From the NCBI GenBank assembly GCA_026874595.1, contig CM049317.1:35554901-35618900 (forward strand): a stretch of 64,000 nt of DNA, written 5' to 3'. Origin of the DNA: Sipunculus nudus (lineage: Eukaryota; Annelida; Sipuncula; Golfingiida; Sipunculidae). Position numbers and translations under genes: made by a program. The notes under the pieces are model-generated. The model was not told the DNA's origin. It did no database searches and saw nothing but the letters and a program-made list of their open reading frames with translations. Positions 10,670-21,023 of the stretch are shown one piece after another (the stretch's first letter is position 1; each line of letters opens with the position of its first letter).

Positions 10670-12130
10670 CCATTTTTTTGTAACTTTATCAGTTTTTAAG
10701 CTAGGCAGATCTAGTTTTCGGCATTTTGTTCCACATGACCAGCTTGACACGACAGAACTGAAAGTCACGCCAAATCTCGCGCCATATCTCGTCAAACGAG
10801 AAAAAACGAGACTTCGCGGAAATGCTTATAACTCAGCGACTTTTACAGCTAGACAGGTCTGGTTTTCGGCATTTCGTTCCACCAAACAAGCTTGACACGA
10901 CAGAGCTGCAAGACAGGCCAAATCTCGCACCGTATCTCGTCAAACGAGAAAACACGGGATGTCACGGAAATGCTTATAACTGGGCCAGTTTTACAGCTAG
11001 ACACGTCTGGTTTTCGGCATTTAGTTCCACTAGACCAGCTTGACACGACAGATATGCAAGTCTGGCAAAATCTCGCACCGTATCTCGTCAAACGAGAAAA
11101 CACGAAATTTCACGGAAATGCTTATAACTCGGCCAGTATCACAGCTAGACACGTCTGGTTTCCGGCATTGCCTTCCACATGACCAGCTTGACACGATAGA
11201 TGTGCAAGTCAGGCCAAATCTCGCACCGTATCTCGTCAAACGAGAAAACACGAAATTTCACGGAAATGCTTATAACTCGGCCAGTTTTACAGCTAGACAC
11301 GTCTGGTTTCCGGCATTTCCTTCCACATGACCAGCTTGACACGATAGATGTGCAAGTCAGGCCAAATCTCGCACCCTATCTCGTCAAACGAGAAAACACG
11401 AGATTTCACGGAAATGCTTATAACTCGGCGAGGTTTACAGCTAGACAGGTCTAGTTTTCGGCATTTTCTTTCACATGACCTGCTGGACATGACAGAACTG
11501 AAAGTCAGGCCGAATGTCGCACCGTATCTCGTCAAACGAGAAAACATGAGATTTCACGGCATTGGTTATAACTCGGCGAGTTTTACAGATAGACACGTCT
11601 GGTTTTCGGCATGTTGTTCCACTAGACCAGCTTGACACGACAGACATGCATGTCAGGCAAAATCTCGCACAGTATCCCGTCAAACGAGAAAACACGACAT
11701 TTCATGGAACTGCAGCTAGACAGGTCTAGTTTTCGGCATTTAGTTCCACATGACCCGCTTGACATGACAGAACTCCAAGTCAGGCACAATCTTGCACCGT
11801 ATCTCGTCAAACGAGAAAAAACACGAGATTTCACCGAAATGCTTTTAACTCGGCGATTTTTACAGGTACGAAGGTCTAGTTTTCGGCATTGTGTCACATA
11901 TGAACTGCTTGATTAGATAAAGCCATAAGTCTGCCCAAATCTCGCACCATATTTTGTGCAACGTGAACAAACGAGATGTCACTGAAATGCTTATAACTCG
12001 GCGCCTTTTACAACAAAGTAGTTCTAGTTTTCGGCATTTTGTCACATATGACCAGCTTGACATGACAAACCTGAAAACGTCTCACTGCTTCTTGTCAAAC
12101 GAGATTAACGGGATTTCATGAAAAAATTTT
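10670..12130. repeat. ~148-bp minisatellite, about ten copies
   Basis: The unit contains ATGCTTATAACTCGGC, TTTTACAGCTAGACA, GGTTTTCGGCAT, CATGACCAGCTTGACACGA and the palindrome TCTCGTCAAACGAGA. The palindrome recurs near 10785, 10935, 11083, 11231, 11379, 11528, 11677, 11803, 11950 and 12090, giving periods of 148-150 bp with a few shortened units. Overlapping short frames on both strands are translations of the repeat. Related fragments at 6392, 6865 and 7017 inside monomer B suggest that the minisatellite and the 3-kb unit share ancestry. Confidence 0.92.
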
Positions 12131-13944
12131 GAACTTGGTCCCTTTTACACTAGAAAGATATGCAGCTGTTAAAGGTCAGCATGCATAAATAAACATATTA
12201 TCCGTTTCTGCTGCCCCCACATTGTTGCTCATTCATATGACTGTTTCTACATGCACTCTCTGTCTATCTGTCTGTATCATTTCCATTTCCGGCAAGCGCG
12301 TGACCTCTGGTCATCTTGTTTATTTATTTAGGAGGGGTTGAAAATTGTGATATATTTGAGCAAATATGAATAAAATGACAGCAGTAATAAGTGCTCAGTA
12401 GTAAAATGATGATAAGGCTATTTGTTGAAGGATCTAAAGTGTATGGTAGTCTGCAAGCGTTCAATTTGACAGATATGATGTTATGATTAACTATGCTGAT
12501 GAAGTGATTTATGAATATGTGACTGTATGACACAATATCTCTTTAGTCTTGACAAGGTACATTATTGTGATGCCCACTATGTCTACATATTACACAATAT
12601 TGACATTATTTCTGGCATGTACATAGGTACCTATGGACGAATAGTTATACAAAATATTAAAGTATGAATATATCTGATTCATCTTGTTCCTGCTTACTGA
12701 GGCTGACCTTGGGATGGGGTTCGGAGAATGGAAAAGTGAGGGCAGCACGAAGGTGGATGTAGAAATATTCTATTGTAATGTTTTTCATTTATATAAGAAT
12801 ATGAAAAGCTAAGAGGAAAGGGGCCCTCCTACTTGGTTCTAGTAAAGTTCTAAATATATGATTGCAAACTAATACTCTGACAAGACTGTCATGAAGAAAA
12901 ACAGTAAACGTTTTGAGATACTGTGTTGCATACGAAAATTTACAGATGGACAGGCAAGTGGACAGAATGGACTAATACCTTTATTTCACTTTCAAGAGAA
13001 TAATGCATTTAAGTTTATATATAATCCTATTTTTTTAAGCAGATCCACTTTTTCCATTAAGAAGTTTTTATCTGAATCTTTTTTTTATTTACAGGTTTAT
13101 AAATTTTTAATTAAAAAACCTGAAAATATAAGTTAAAATATTAGAATTGTTGCAAAAGTTGCAATCATTATATATACAGAGTAAAAAACATTGGGTCATA
13201 TTATGCATACACATATATTTTATTATTTTTTAAATCATAAATGTTTAAACTGATTTTAAAAGAAAATAATGCCACAAAATGGCATCTACAAGAATATTAC
13301 TTGAATCACTATTAAAAAGTTTTGCACATTGGAGTTTTCAGGACATGCTTAATTTTATTCACCAAAATAAAATAAAAGTAAATTTGATAAAATAAAACAT
13401 CTTTTCAAATAAAGTATACACACTGTTGGTTTAATGAGGGACAAACAATATCATTGTGCTAATTACTATCCCAGTTTTAATTAATTACTGGAATTAATAG
13501 TCAATTTCACACCTGGTGAAGTTTTTACTCTTCTGAAGTAAGGAATTACTTATCTCATGAACATCCACACTTTCACAGCAATACACCACTTTGTGGACAC
13601 AATTAAATGTACACTTTAATCATTGTAACCCTGGTGGTTCAATACATACTCTTAAATGTAGCATGTCCAAGAATAAAATAAAATACAGAAAAATTATAAC
13701 ATTCATCTAGTTTATGCACCAGCTGGGGGGGTGTGAGTGCAGGGCAGAGGGGAAGCCTGCTAGTAGTGGCCAAGCTGGGCCAAGGTAAGCTGCCTGGGGT
13801 GGGTAACATGATGCAAGTGAAGGCTGTACTACTAGGTGGGCTAGATGTAAACAACACTTGACATGGTGTATGAAAACATGAATAAAAGCTATTCATTCCA
13901 ATCAATGTCTTTTGAAAGTTCAGATTTTAAAAGATTAAATCCTT
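12131..13944. other. AT-rich non-coding interval
   Basis: No frame here has recognisable similarity or splice-supported exons. The 81-codon frame at 12891-13136 is AT-rich and ends in Phe/Tyr/Ile/Lys-rich sequence typical of chance frames. I see nothing else I can name. Confidence 0.6.
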
Positions 13945-15246
13945 ATGCATATATGCTGGGAAAATTAAATCAACAGTGCCAAAGTTGGACAAAATTTAAG
14001 GTATTGATTTTTTATTTATGCTAATAACTTGAAAAATTTGCAAAATTCAGATCTAATTTTGGGCAAACAATTGAATCTTGATTAAATAAAGTTATATTCC
14101 TGAAAAAAAGTCTCTAGGTTCAGCAATTCTCATGTTAGGTGAGTAAATATATTTCCTGATTTAAAAAAAAATTGCATTATGTTTTGGCCCATAACTTCAA
14201 AATAATACCCAATACTGACCTAATTTTTGGTATGTTCATAGAAAATGTATAAAAGAATGTGAATACTAAATACGATCAAAAACAAATCAGTGGTTTTGAT
14301 ATTAGGCAGCCTTGAAGTGTAACAATGGCTTTTTTTATGGAAAACAGAGTTTTTTTTCCTTAATATCTCAAAGAAACAAAGTCCTAATGACCCAATTTTT
14401 GGTATGGTAGGAGATTTTTGGGACATCTAAAAATATGTCAACAGCCTGGGGAGCATAGAGATGTGCACTGAATGACCTACAGTCATCAAAGTGGACTGCT
14501 TGACAATGCAAGGGAATACAACAAGAGCCTCCAAAAAAATTCAATAACTAGCCTAATTTTGCAGCTTTTATTTTCAAATTTCAGATTTTAACAGATTAAA
14601 TCCTTTTGTATACATGGTGTGAAAATTAAATCCACAGTACTTACAGGAAAAAAACGTGCCATGGCCAAAGTTGGGCAAAATTTAAGGTACCAATTTTATA
14701 TTTTTGCGAATATTTAAAAAAATTTAACAAATTTTGATCTAATTTTTGGTATACAATTAAATTTTGATTAATTAAAGTTGTATTACTGGAAAAAATCCCT
14801 ACCTTTAACACTTTTGGTCTTAAGTGACCAAATATCTTCCTGATTTTTTTACAAAGTCCATTATGTTTGGGCCCATAACTTTTTTAAATTATATAATACT
14901 GACTTAATATCTGGCATGTACATAGGAACTATATAGAGAAATATTTATGGTAAATATGAAGATAACCAGATGAGTGGTTTTGATATTAGGCAGTCCTGAA
15001 GTGTGAAAATAGATTTCTAATAAAAAATTGAGGTTTTTCCATAATATCTCAAAGGAACGAAGTCCTATTGACCCAATTTTTGGCATGGTAGGAGATTATG
15101 GGGACATCTAACTGTATGCAGAAATTCAGATTCGTAGGTCCAACGGTGTCGAAACGTGCCAGTCTTACAGACAGACAGACGGACGGACGACGGACAATGG
15201 ACCATGACCATAGCTCAGATGACTTATAGTCAGCTGAGCTAAAAAT
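13945..15246. repeat. family A dispersed repeat, tandem dimer
   Basis: Two ~650-bp units start near 13955 and 14610. They share the words AAATTAAATC.ACAGT, GTTGGGCAAAATTTAAGGTA, CAGTGGTTTTGATATTAGGC, TGAAGTGT.A.AATGG and GGCATGGTAGGAGATT. The second unit ends with a GACGGACG microsatellite (about 15170-15195) and TAGTCAGCTGAGCTAAAAA. The same family occurs at 43480, 44150 and 45895. Short minus-strand frames (14220-14426, 14904-15086) are similar between copies only because the repeat is. Confidence 0.85.
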
Positions 15247-15984
15247 TTGATACACAAGCTCCACAATCTGAATAACTAATGCATTGACCTCCATGAATGG
15301 TTGCAGACATATTGATAACGTGTTTCATCAGTTCCTGCTGACTGGTGGCGCTACCTGTATTTTTTTCGATTTTTACATATTTTTTTCTCCATTTTTGAGA
15401 TCTTGAAAGATGTGGTCATCCGTAGTAGGGCACAAACCATCACTGTTTGAGTTAAAGTCGTCTTACTTGACAGCCTGAGAGGTCCATGTAAAGTCTTCAT
15501 GGAAACCTGAAATAGGGTCTCTGTTATCCATATCCTGTGAGCTATGGAGGTCATAAGAAGCCCCAAGAATGATTAAGAATGTGATACAAAAACTACAGTG
15601 TCTCAATAAATGATGCACTGATTTTCATGATGTTTTGCATGTTTATAGATCATGGATTGTTTGATCAGGTCTATAAGTCAGACTATATGACCTTCAAGGT
15701 CAACTTAAACTGAGCATGGTGACCCATGGGTCCCTTGTTTGCTTTGAAATCCTCAACACCTGGTTCCCTAGGCTGGTTTTAAGTCAATAATAATAAAAAT
15801 TTATTTATTAACTTATAGCAGTGCCCTGCCTTTGCTCTGTCCATCTCTCCTTTTGTTTCTTTGTACACTTTGATTATAGCAGGGAACAGGTCCAAACTTC
15901 AATTCCAGGTGTGTGTCATGGCCCATGGGTAACTTGCTTTGTTTTGGCTTTCAGAATACCTCACAGCATGCTTTTTTTTTTCAG
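15247..15984. other. non-coding interval upstream of gene 0, with repeat remnants
   Basis: It includes a diverged relative of 3850-4010 (at 15420-15590). At 15718-15741 it carries GTGACCCATGGGTCCCTTGT, the reverse complement of the family A end motif. The last 14 bases form a pyrimidine tract and AG (15971-15984) that looks like a splice acceptor for the next exon. Confidence 0.5.
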
Positions 15985-16910
15985 GTCCAGTAGCAGGTAC
16001 CAGTCACCATGAACAAACCTCAACCCAACCCCTGCCCACACCTGACCCTCAACAGGCACAGAAGCACCTCAACAGGAACTTGTACCCTCAGGTCGCTGCG
16101 GGTTCCACTCAAGGAACTTCTCCTGCAGCAAGAAATGACAGCCGTTCTGGCACATGTGGTGTCAGAGAAACTCCCAGTCCTGATCTGGCTCTCTACCAGT
16201 GGGCAGAAGACTTTGAAATACCCTGGGATCTCGCTAATCATGAGAAAAAAGTCCTTCTCGGGGATGGGACCAACACAGTGCTCAAAAGATTACTTAACTA
16301 CGTGGAGAGCAAGAACAGAACATCATGTGCTAATTCTCTGCAGAGACAACTGTATAGTCTCAGTGAAGAGGAAATTAAAGAAAAGAAAAATAAACAAAAG
16401 CGTTAGTCGTCCTCTGTTTTCCTGAAAGACAGTTATGGGGCTGTGAATTGGCAGCCAGACTCTTATCCACCTGGTGAAACCAAGGAATCACAGGAAGAAA
16501 AGCACCTGTGGTTAATGGAAGAAAGTTCAAGGGGCCATAAAGACAGTGTCAAGTGTCATAATACTGGAAAGAAACCTATGTGTCACAAGGGCTGGCCATT
16601 AACCAAAAGGGTAAAAAAATATCACAGCTGTGTACTGACTGGCCCTACTTAAAGCAGCCACAGCACATGCTGAGTCACTTCAAGGAGCTTATGGACTTTG
16701 AGCTGGAACGGTTTGATGAACAATTTCAACTAAGATGTTCGGAAATTTTGGATTATTCCGCAAGCCATGTGAAGAAGCAAGTCAGAGAGGCTGCTGCTGA
16801 ACTCGCATCCCTGCCAGAAAGTATGAACAGTGAGGGACCAAAGCTCTCTGGAGTGATTCTGCTCATACCACTCTTGCTCAGTGAAGACTCTGATATTTAG
16901 CTGGTCTGAG
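15985..16910 (+). pseudogene. gene 0 exon 1 (large exon)
   Basis: The acceptor is a run of T ending in CAG at 15984. The donor is CTGAG|GTGAGT at 16910. Reading changes frame once. The conserved block YGAVNWQP..GETKESQEEK is in the first frame; SQGLAINQKGKKISQLCTDW and the following DFELERFDEQF are in the second. The Lys/Glu-rich stretch before the first stop (LSEEEIKEKKNKQK) parallels a charged linker in the family. Confidence 0.7.
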
Positions 16911-17255
16911 GTGAGTCACATACATATACACTTTACCTGGGAGGTTCAGTTATTTGATTATGTAAGGGGGTGTGCATTTTTAGCTTGTTATGAATGTTGT
17001 ATGAATAAAATGTAATTAGATTTGAAGAAAACAACATTGTATTGACTCGCTAATTGTATAGCACAGTGCACTTTGCAAGAGATGCCAGTTAAAATGAGGA
17101 AACCCTGTATTTACAATCTTAGAAAAACTGTTATTTAGATACTGGCAATAAATTTGCATGACCTTGATACTGTTTCAGATTTCATATCTGAATTATATTA
17201 TGTGTTTGCATTTCTTTTTCATTGTATTTATAGCATTTATGGTGTTGTTTTACAG

Positions 17256-17321
17256 GATACACAACTGCCAGGCTCATTGAGCAAACAGACAAGATTGGAC
17301 ATCCCCACATTGTTGTTGCAA
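17256..17321 (+). pseudogene. gene 0 exon 2 (short)
   Basis: It lies between TTTTACAG and GCAA|GTAGAG. It encodes ARLIEQTDKIGHPHIVVAS, which fits the family's '..P.LIVLG' segment just before the next exon. The donor is weak, so the end is approximate. Confidence 0.55.
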
Positions 17322-17751
17322 GTAGAGTAATTTTATGAAGATCAGTTAGTGTGTCAGTGTGTTAATTCATATGGATAGGGATGAGGTGCGACATGGGCTT
17401 TCGGACCACCTCTCATATGTTTGAGTACTGAAATATATTTTTTTTGTTTTTATGAATCAAATTCTAGTGATACTTTTCCTTAAACTTTAAGTCTTATCAT
17501 AATGGATAAATCATATAAGAAAACCCTTGAAAGATTGGGATATGTATTGTTAAAGTATGTAAGCAACACAATCATAAATATTAGAAAAGCATTATATATT
17601 GATTTGAAATATGAAGTTGCAATCTGAATTATTACCTGTCATAATGGCTGTCAATATACCTGCTTTCCTTAAATAGTTTATTTTCTAAAGAAGTTAAAAA
17701 ATTTGTAGATTTCATGACATATTTTGAGGATATTTATATTTTCTGTTTCAG

Positions 17752-17915
17752 GAGAGCACCCCTTTCAAGAAAATTGCTATGTGCTGGTGGAAGGCATTTT
17801 GCTGGCGGCAAATGTGCCATTCAGAAAGGCCCTGAGCTGTTATGTTTTCCGCCTACTATGTTCTGAATGTACAGTATCCTTCAGAACTGACAGCAACACT
17901 GGAGTTTATTCAGAG
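17752..17915 (+). pseudogene. gene 0 exon 3 (YYVLNVQYP block)
   Basis: The acceptor is TTCTGTTTCAG and the donor CAGAG|GTAACC. The first part reads YVLVEGILLAANVPFRKAL. After a one-base shift near 17848 it reads FSAYYVLNVQYPSELTATLE, the family's hallmark C-terminal motif. It ends in codon phase 2 and continues in phase into the 18856 exon. Confidence 0.7.
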
Positions 17916-18855
17916 GTAACCATATATTTAATGTTAATAATAAAAATTGACAGGAAGTGTCTTGATCATATCCTGTTTAAATCCAGGCAGTTGAGAATTG
18001 AGAGCCTTCTGGAACCCCCCCCCCCCACCTTTTTGCAAAAGGAATTTATTTACAGAATATTGTTTTGGGGTTGCAACAGGGATATTGCCAAGTTTGTGCT
18101 TAGGCGCATATAAAAATGAATTTTTGTACATATATTTTGACGTTTGTAAATACTAGATGACCAAAAGAGTAGGATAAATAGAAGGATATTTTACCCACCC
18201 ATCTAAACATCTAAATCCCATGATCCCTTATCAGATTATCATAAAAAAAACATATTTCCTGTAAATGTGCAAATGTTTAGAAAGTTAAGGGAGGGTTTGG
18301 ATGTAGACAAATTTTATATCTGAGGGAGTAGGGTTCCTTCCATAATTCCTCAATATCAAATAGCTTTCAAAACAAGTGAAATTACATTGGAGTGGATCTT
18401 TTAAATACCACTTTTATTTTTTTAAATCGACCCATCCTCAATTTTCTTTTGATTTTACCACCAACAAGGCCATTAAGGTTAAGGTCATGAAAATATTGAT
18501 CATCATTTGTAAGTTTGTATTTACACCCACTGCATCATGTACTTGGAAGATTTTATGACCTTAGATTAAACAGGTTTATATTTTTTATTCATAAAATTGA
18601 AAGTATTATTTTTCACCCATTTCATTTAGTAAAGATTTTGCAAATACAATGTACTTAGTTGCTAAAATCAAGGGAACACATAATATCAGGGAGTTACCAT
18701 ACTTTTTATACATGTATTTTTGTGTTATTAGCAATTCTGAGGTACAGCAGGCAGGCTTCATCTGATGTTTTTTCACATCTGTCCATTCATTAAACTTGAG
18801 GTGTGATTTTTGGAAGCATATTATCCTTCCTTAATGGATTTAATTATATTTGTAG

Positions 18856-19114
18856 GATGTTTGCTGGATTAAATCCTGACCGGGGCAGCAAGGTGGAGAA
18901 AGGCAAAAAGAAGAGAGTCAACCCAGTGAATTCCAAAGTGGTGGGACTGATGGAGAATTACGAAGTTTCAGAAGTAAATTGGACATTTAGGAAATTGGGG
19001 GAGGCTACGGTTTTATGTCGGCCCACCACCACCGCCCACAGAGAATTCTTATCTGTGCGAAAACTAAAATTTCATGGATCTTTCCAAACTTTACATGTGC
19101 ATAGATATGGATGA
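18856..19114 (+). pseudogene. gene 0 exon 4 (C-terminal, basic)
   Basis: The acceptor is ATTATATTTGTAG. It encodes FAGLNPDRGSKVEKGKKKRV then VVGLMENYEVSEVNW, like the GINPERGSK..LMDFEW tail of the family. The family usually ends at about the NW..F position. Here the frame runs on to a stop at 19112-19114, so the true end may have been lost. Confidence 0.65.
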
Positions 19115-19129
19115 GAGGACAATGGCTAT

Positions 19130-19850
19130 GTAAACCTTCACTAGGAGAGTGACCTTGACCTTGAATAGATCTATTTTGGGAGAAAATCGCACAGATTCTT
19201 AAATATCTCAAGAAATCTTGCATGGATTGATCCTAATCAAGTTGAAGGAAGATCTTGGATAGTTTGTTATGTACTGGAAACTGGTGGCACCACCTATTCT
19301 TTCCATGTTTGAGCACCTTTAAACACCCCCAATACTGACACTTGAGAGTACTATGAGCATTATATCTAAAAAAACTAAGACAGATTTATTTTATATTAAG
19401 CATGTACAAAGCTACGAGTTATGGTATGATATATATTAAAGTTGGGGTCATGACCTTTTCTATGTGAGCGGCCTTGACCTTGAATATTTCCATATTTGCG
19501 TCAAATCACACAAATCCTTAAATATCTGAAGAAATCTTGCATGGAATGATCTGAAAATCAAGAAGACCTTTGATAAGGTTACCATATACCGGAAACTGGT
19601 GGTGCCAGCTTTTATCCTTTTCTTGTTTTTGTGCCTTTTTTATATCCCCATCATTGCCACCTGACAATACTGTGAGCATTATAAGTAAAACTCTAACAAA
19701 CAGATTTCTCTCATATTATTCTTATACATAGATATATATGAGTATGGGATGAGGAATATTTAAATATAAGTTCTGACCTTTCCTGTGAGAGTGGCCTTGA
19801 CCTTGAATATTTGCATGTTTTGGGAAAAATATCATTTCTCAAGTAAACAA
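19130..19850. repeat. ~325-bp tandem repeat, about two copies plus a start
   Basis: The word GACCTTGACCTTGAATA or close variants occurs near 19146, 19470 and 19795. It is followed each time by AAATATCT.AAGAAATCTTGC, ACTGGAAACTGGTGG-type and GTGAGCATTATA words. It lies between genes 0 and 1; no coding sequence. Confidence 0.8.
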
Positions 19851-19876
19851 ACGGAGAAAATGTCAAGTTATTTAAG

Positions 19877-20102
19877 TATTTGATGTGCCGAAGGACCCAC
19901 CACTACCAAAATTTTCTGAAGTGTGGAAGCTAGTCTGCGGTCCAACCAGTCCCACATTATATGGGACCAATTTATCAGCGAGTCTGCAAACTATTATTAT
20001 GTGAGATACCCCGGTATAGGAAGCAGCGGCGAATACACACAAATCGGGAAGAAGATGCTGAACGGCTATCCCCATATTGAACGTGAAGGACACTACCCAT
20101 GG
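19877..20102 (+). pseudogene. gene 1 exon 1 detected (YP..EYTQIGKKML block)
   Basis: VPKDPPLPKFSEVW in one frame is followed, after a one-base shift near 19926, by SNQSHIIWDQFISESANYYY and YPGIGSSGEYTQIGKKML. The exon ends TGG|GTAAAT in phase 0. The acceptor is uncertain (AG near 19876). Upstream exons were not found. Confidence 0.6.
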
Positions 20103-20419
20103 GTAAATATACTCACGCCATGCCAGAAAACCTAGTTCACTAAACTAACACCTATGTAGTTTAAACTCAATTCATAAAATATCACATACAATGATTACAA
20201 AGTCCGTTGATTCAAAGTTACTCCAATCAAAATATTTATTTCATATATCATAACATATTAGAAATATTATTCAACTTAAGTTAGTGATCAAACCAGTGAT
20301 CACATTTTATTAGGCTTGTTTCCTCAAAGCAGATCTTTATTTTGAGATACATGCATGTACTGCTGATATATTTTCTAACAATTATAATGATTTTAAAATA
20401 CCTGTGCTCCATTTAACAG

Positions 20420-20775
20420 AGCCTGTTCACCCACAATATGAGCCAGAGGATCAGGCATATGCGATGGGCGTTGAAGAGGAAGAGCACACCTAGCTCCACC
20501 AATGGAAGTGTCTCCTCTCCACCTGCCAAGAAGATGGCAGAGGCAGCGGCTGTACCTCAAGGCCAGCATCCTCAGGAAACGCTGCCTCAAGACGATTACA
20601 ACCAGCATGTCCAACAGATCAAGTCAGAATGGGCAAAACCAAGCGAAAAGCGGAATATTTCACACGTAAAGATGTTGCTAAAGGAAATGTTTGTCAACAC
20701 ACAAGCTTGGATCAAGTCCCTTCCTGATGGCAAGATAGCGCCGATACTGCAGAGGATCAGTTGCTATGAGGATGG
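20420..20775 (+). pseudogene. gene 1 exon 2, 5' part (interrupted)
   Basis: The acceptor ATTTAACAG is at 20419. It encodes a basic start (MSQRIRHMRWALKRKS), a Ser/Pro linker, then DDYNQHVQQIKSEWAKPSEK and KMLLKEMFVNTQAWIKSLPD. This follows the family pattern HV..L..E..K..HV..LM..TF...WI. The frame runs straight into the LTR at 20776. The remaining 7 nt before the donor lie beyond the far LTR. Confidence 0.75.
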
Positions 20776-20954
20776 TGTAGTATATCAGTACCGTTGTCGG
20801 TACCCGGATTTGTGTTTTCAACAATTGTCTGTATGCCATGACTATGCGCATGTGCGCTCTTACCGGAAGTAACTTCCGTCTGCCATCTTAATAAACAGGC
20901 TAAGCAGTCACGTTGGTTACCTTGTTCCTAATCAGGACATTAAAGATATAAAAG
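20776..20954 (+). repeat. 5' LTR
   Basis: 179 bp, identical to 26656-26834 except at 20897. It contains an AATAAA at about 20890 and ends ATATAAAAG. It begins TG, but the end is not the canonical CA. Confidence 0.95.
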
Positions 20955-20970
20955 TGGCGACGAGTCGTGG
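20955..20970 (+). other. putative primer-binding site
   Basis: TGGCGACGAGTCGTGG lies immediately after the 5' LTR and begins with the TGG expected opposite a tRNA CCA end. TGGCGAC starts occur in elements primed by tRNA-Arg in insects, so an Arg tRNA is a guess. Confidence 0.55.
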
Positions 20971-21023
20971 ATAAATAGTTAATCAATCGGTTAACGCAAC
21001 AGACAGTGACACCACGCGCTAGT

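Larger units (their letters stand above)
4223..10670. repeat. higher-order tandem repeat, 3018-bp unit x 2 plus partial third
   Basis: The sequence at 4225 recurs at 7243 and, diverged, at 10260. Offsets between matching points are 3018-3019 bp over the whole unit, with only scattered substitutions and 1-bp indels. Each unit consists of two related monomers: monomer A (4225-5621, 7243-8639) and monomer B (5622-7242, 8640-10259). Every monomer starts with the hairpin GCTTGCCGGAAATC..GGCAAGC, followed by a TGTT/TCTG microsatellite. The many short frames here occur identically in both copies and read through the microsatellites, so I treat them as non-coding. The near identity of the two units points to a recent duplication. 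Confidence 0.93.
15985..19114 (+). pseudogene. gene 0: uncharacterised SAMD3-like family member, 4 exons, damaged
   Basis: Exons: 15985-16910, 17256-17321, 17752-17915 and 18856 to about 19000-19114, joined by GT..AG introns. The first holds a Ser/Pro/Gln-rich region, then QWAEDFEIPWDL, then YGAVNWQPDSYPPGET and QLCTDWPYL..MLSHFKELM. Exon 3 holds FSAYYVLNVQYPSELTATLE and exon 4 FAGLNPDRGSKVEKGKKKR. From memory these match, in order, the C-terminal half of a large uncharacterised fish/invertebrate family (motifs like RWQPDLP, FYVFNLQYP, GINPERGSK). Function is unknown. Damage: TAG at 16404-16406, a frameshift near 16560-16600, another stop at 16898-16900 just before the donor, and a frameshift near 17848. 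No start exon was found. Confidence 0.75.

Noticed and set aside
10822-12063. Overlapping frames on both strands with repeated TARHVWF- or FSFDEIRCEI-like text
   Set aside because: They are translations of the 148-bp minisatellite.
16009-16425. Alternative 138-codon frame overlapping gene 0 exon 1
   Set aside because: It lacks the family motifs that the other frame carries; a shadow frame.
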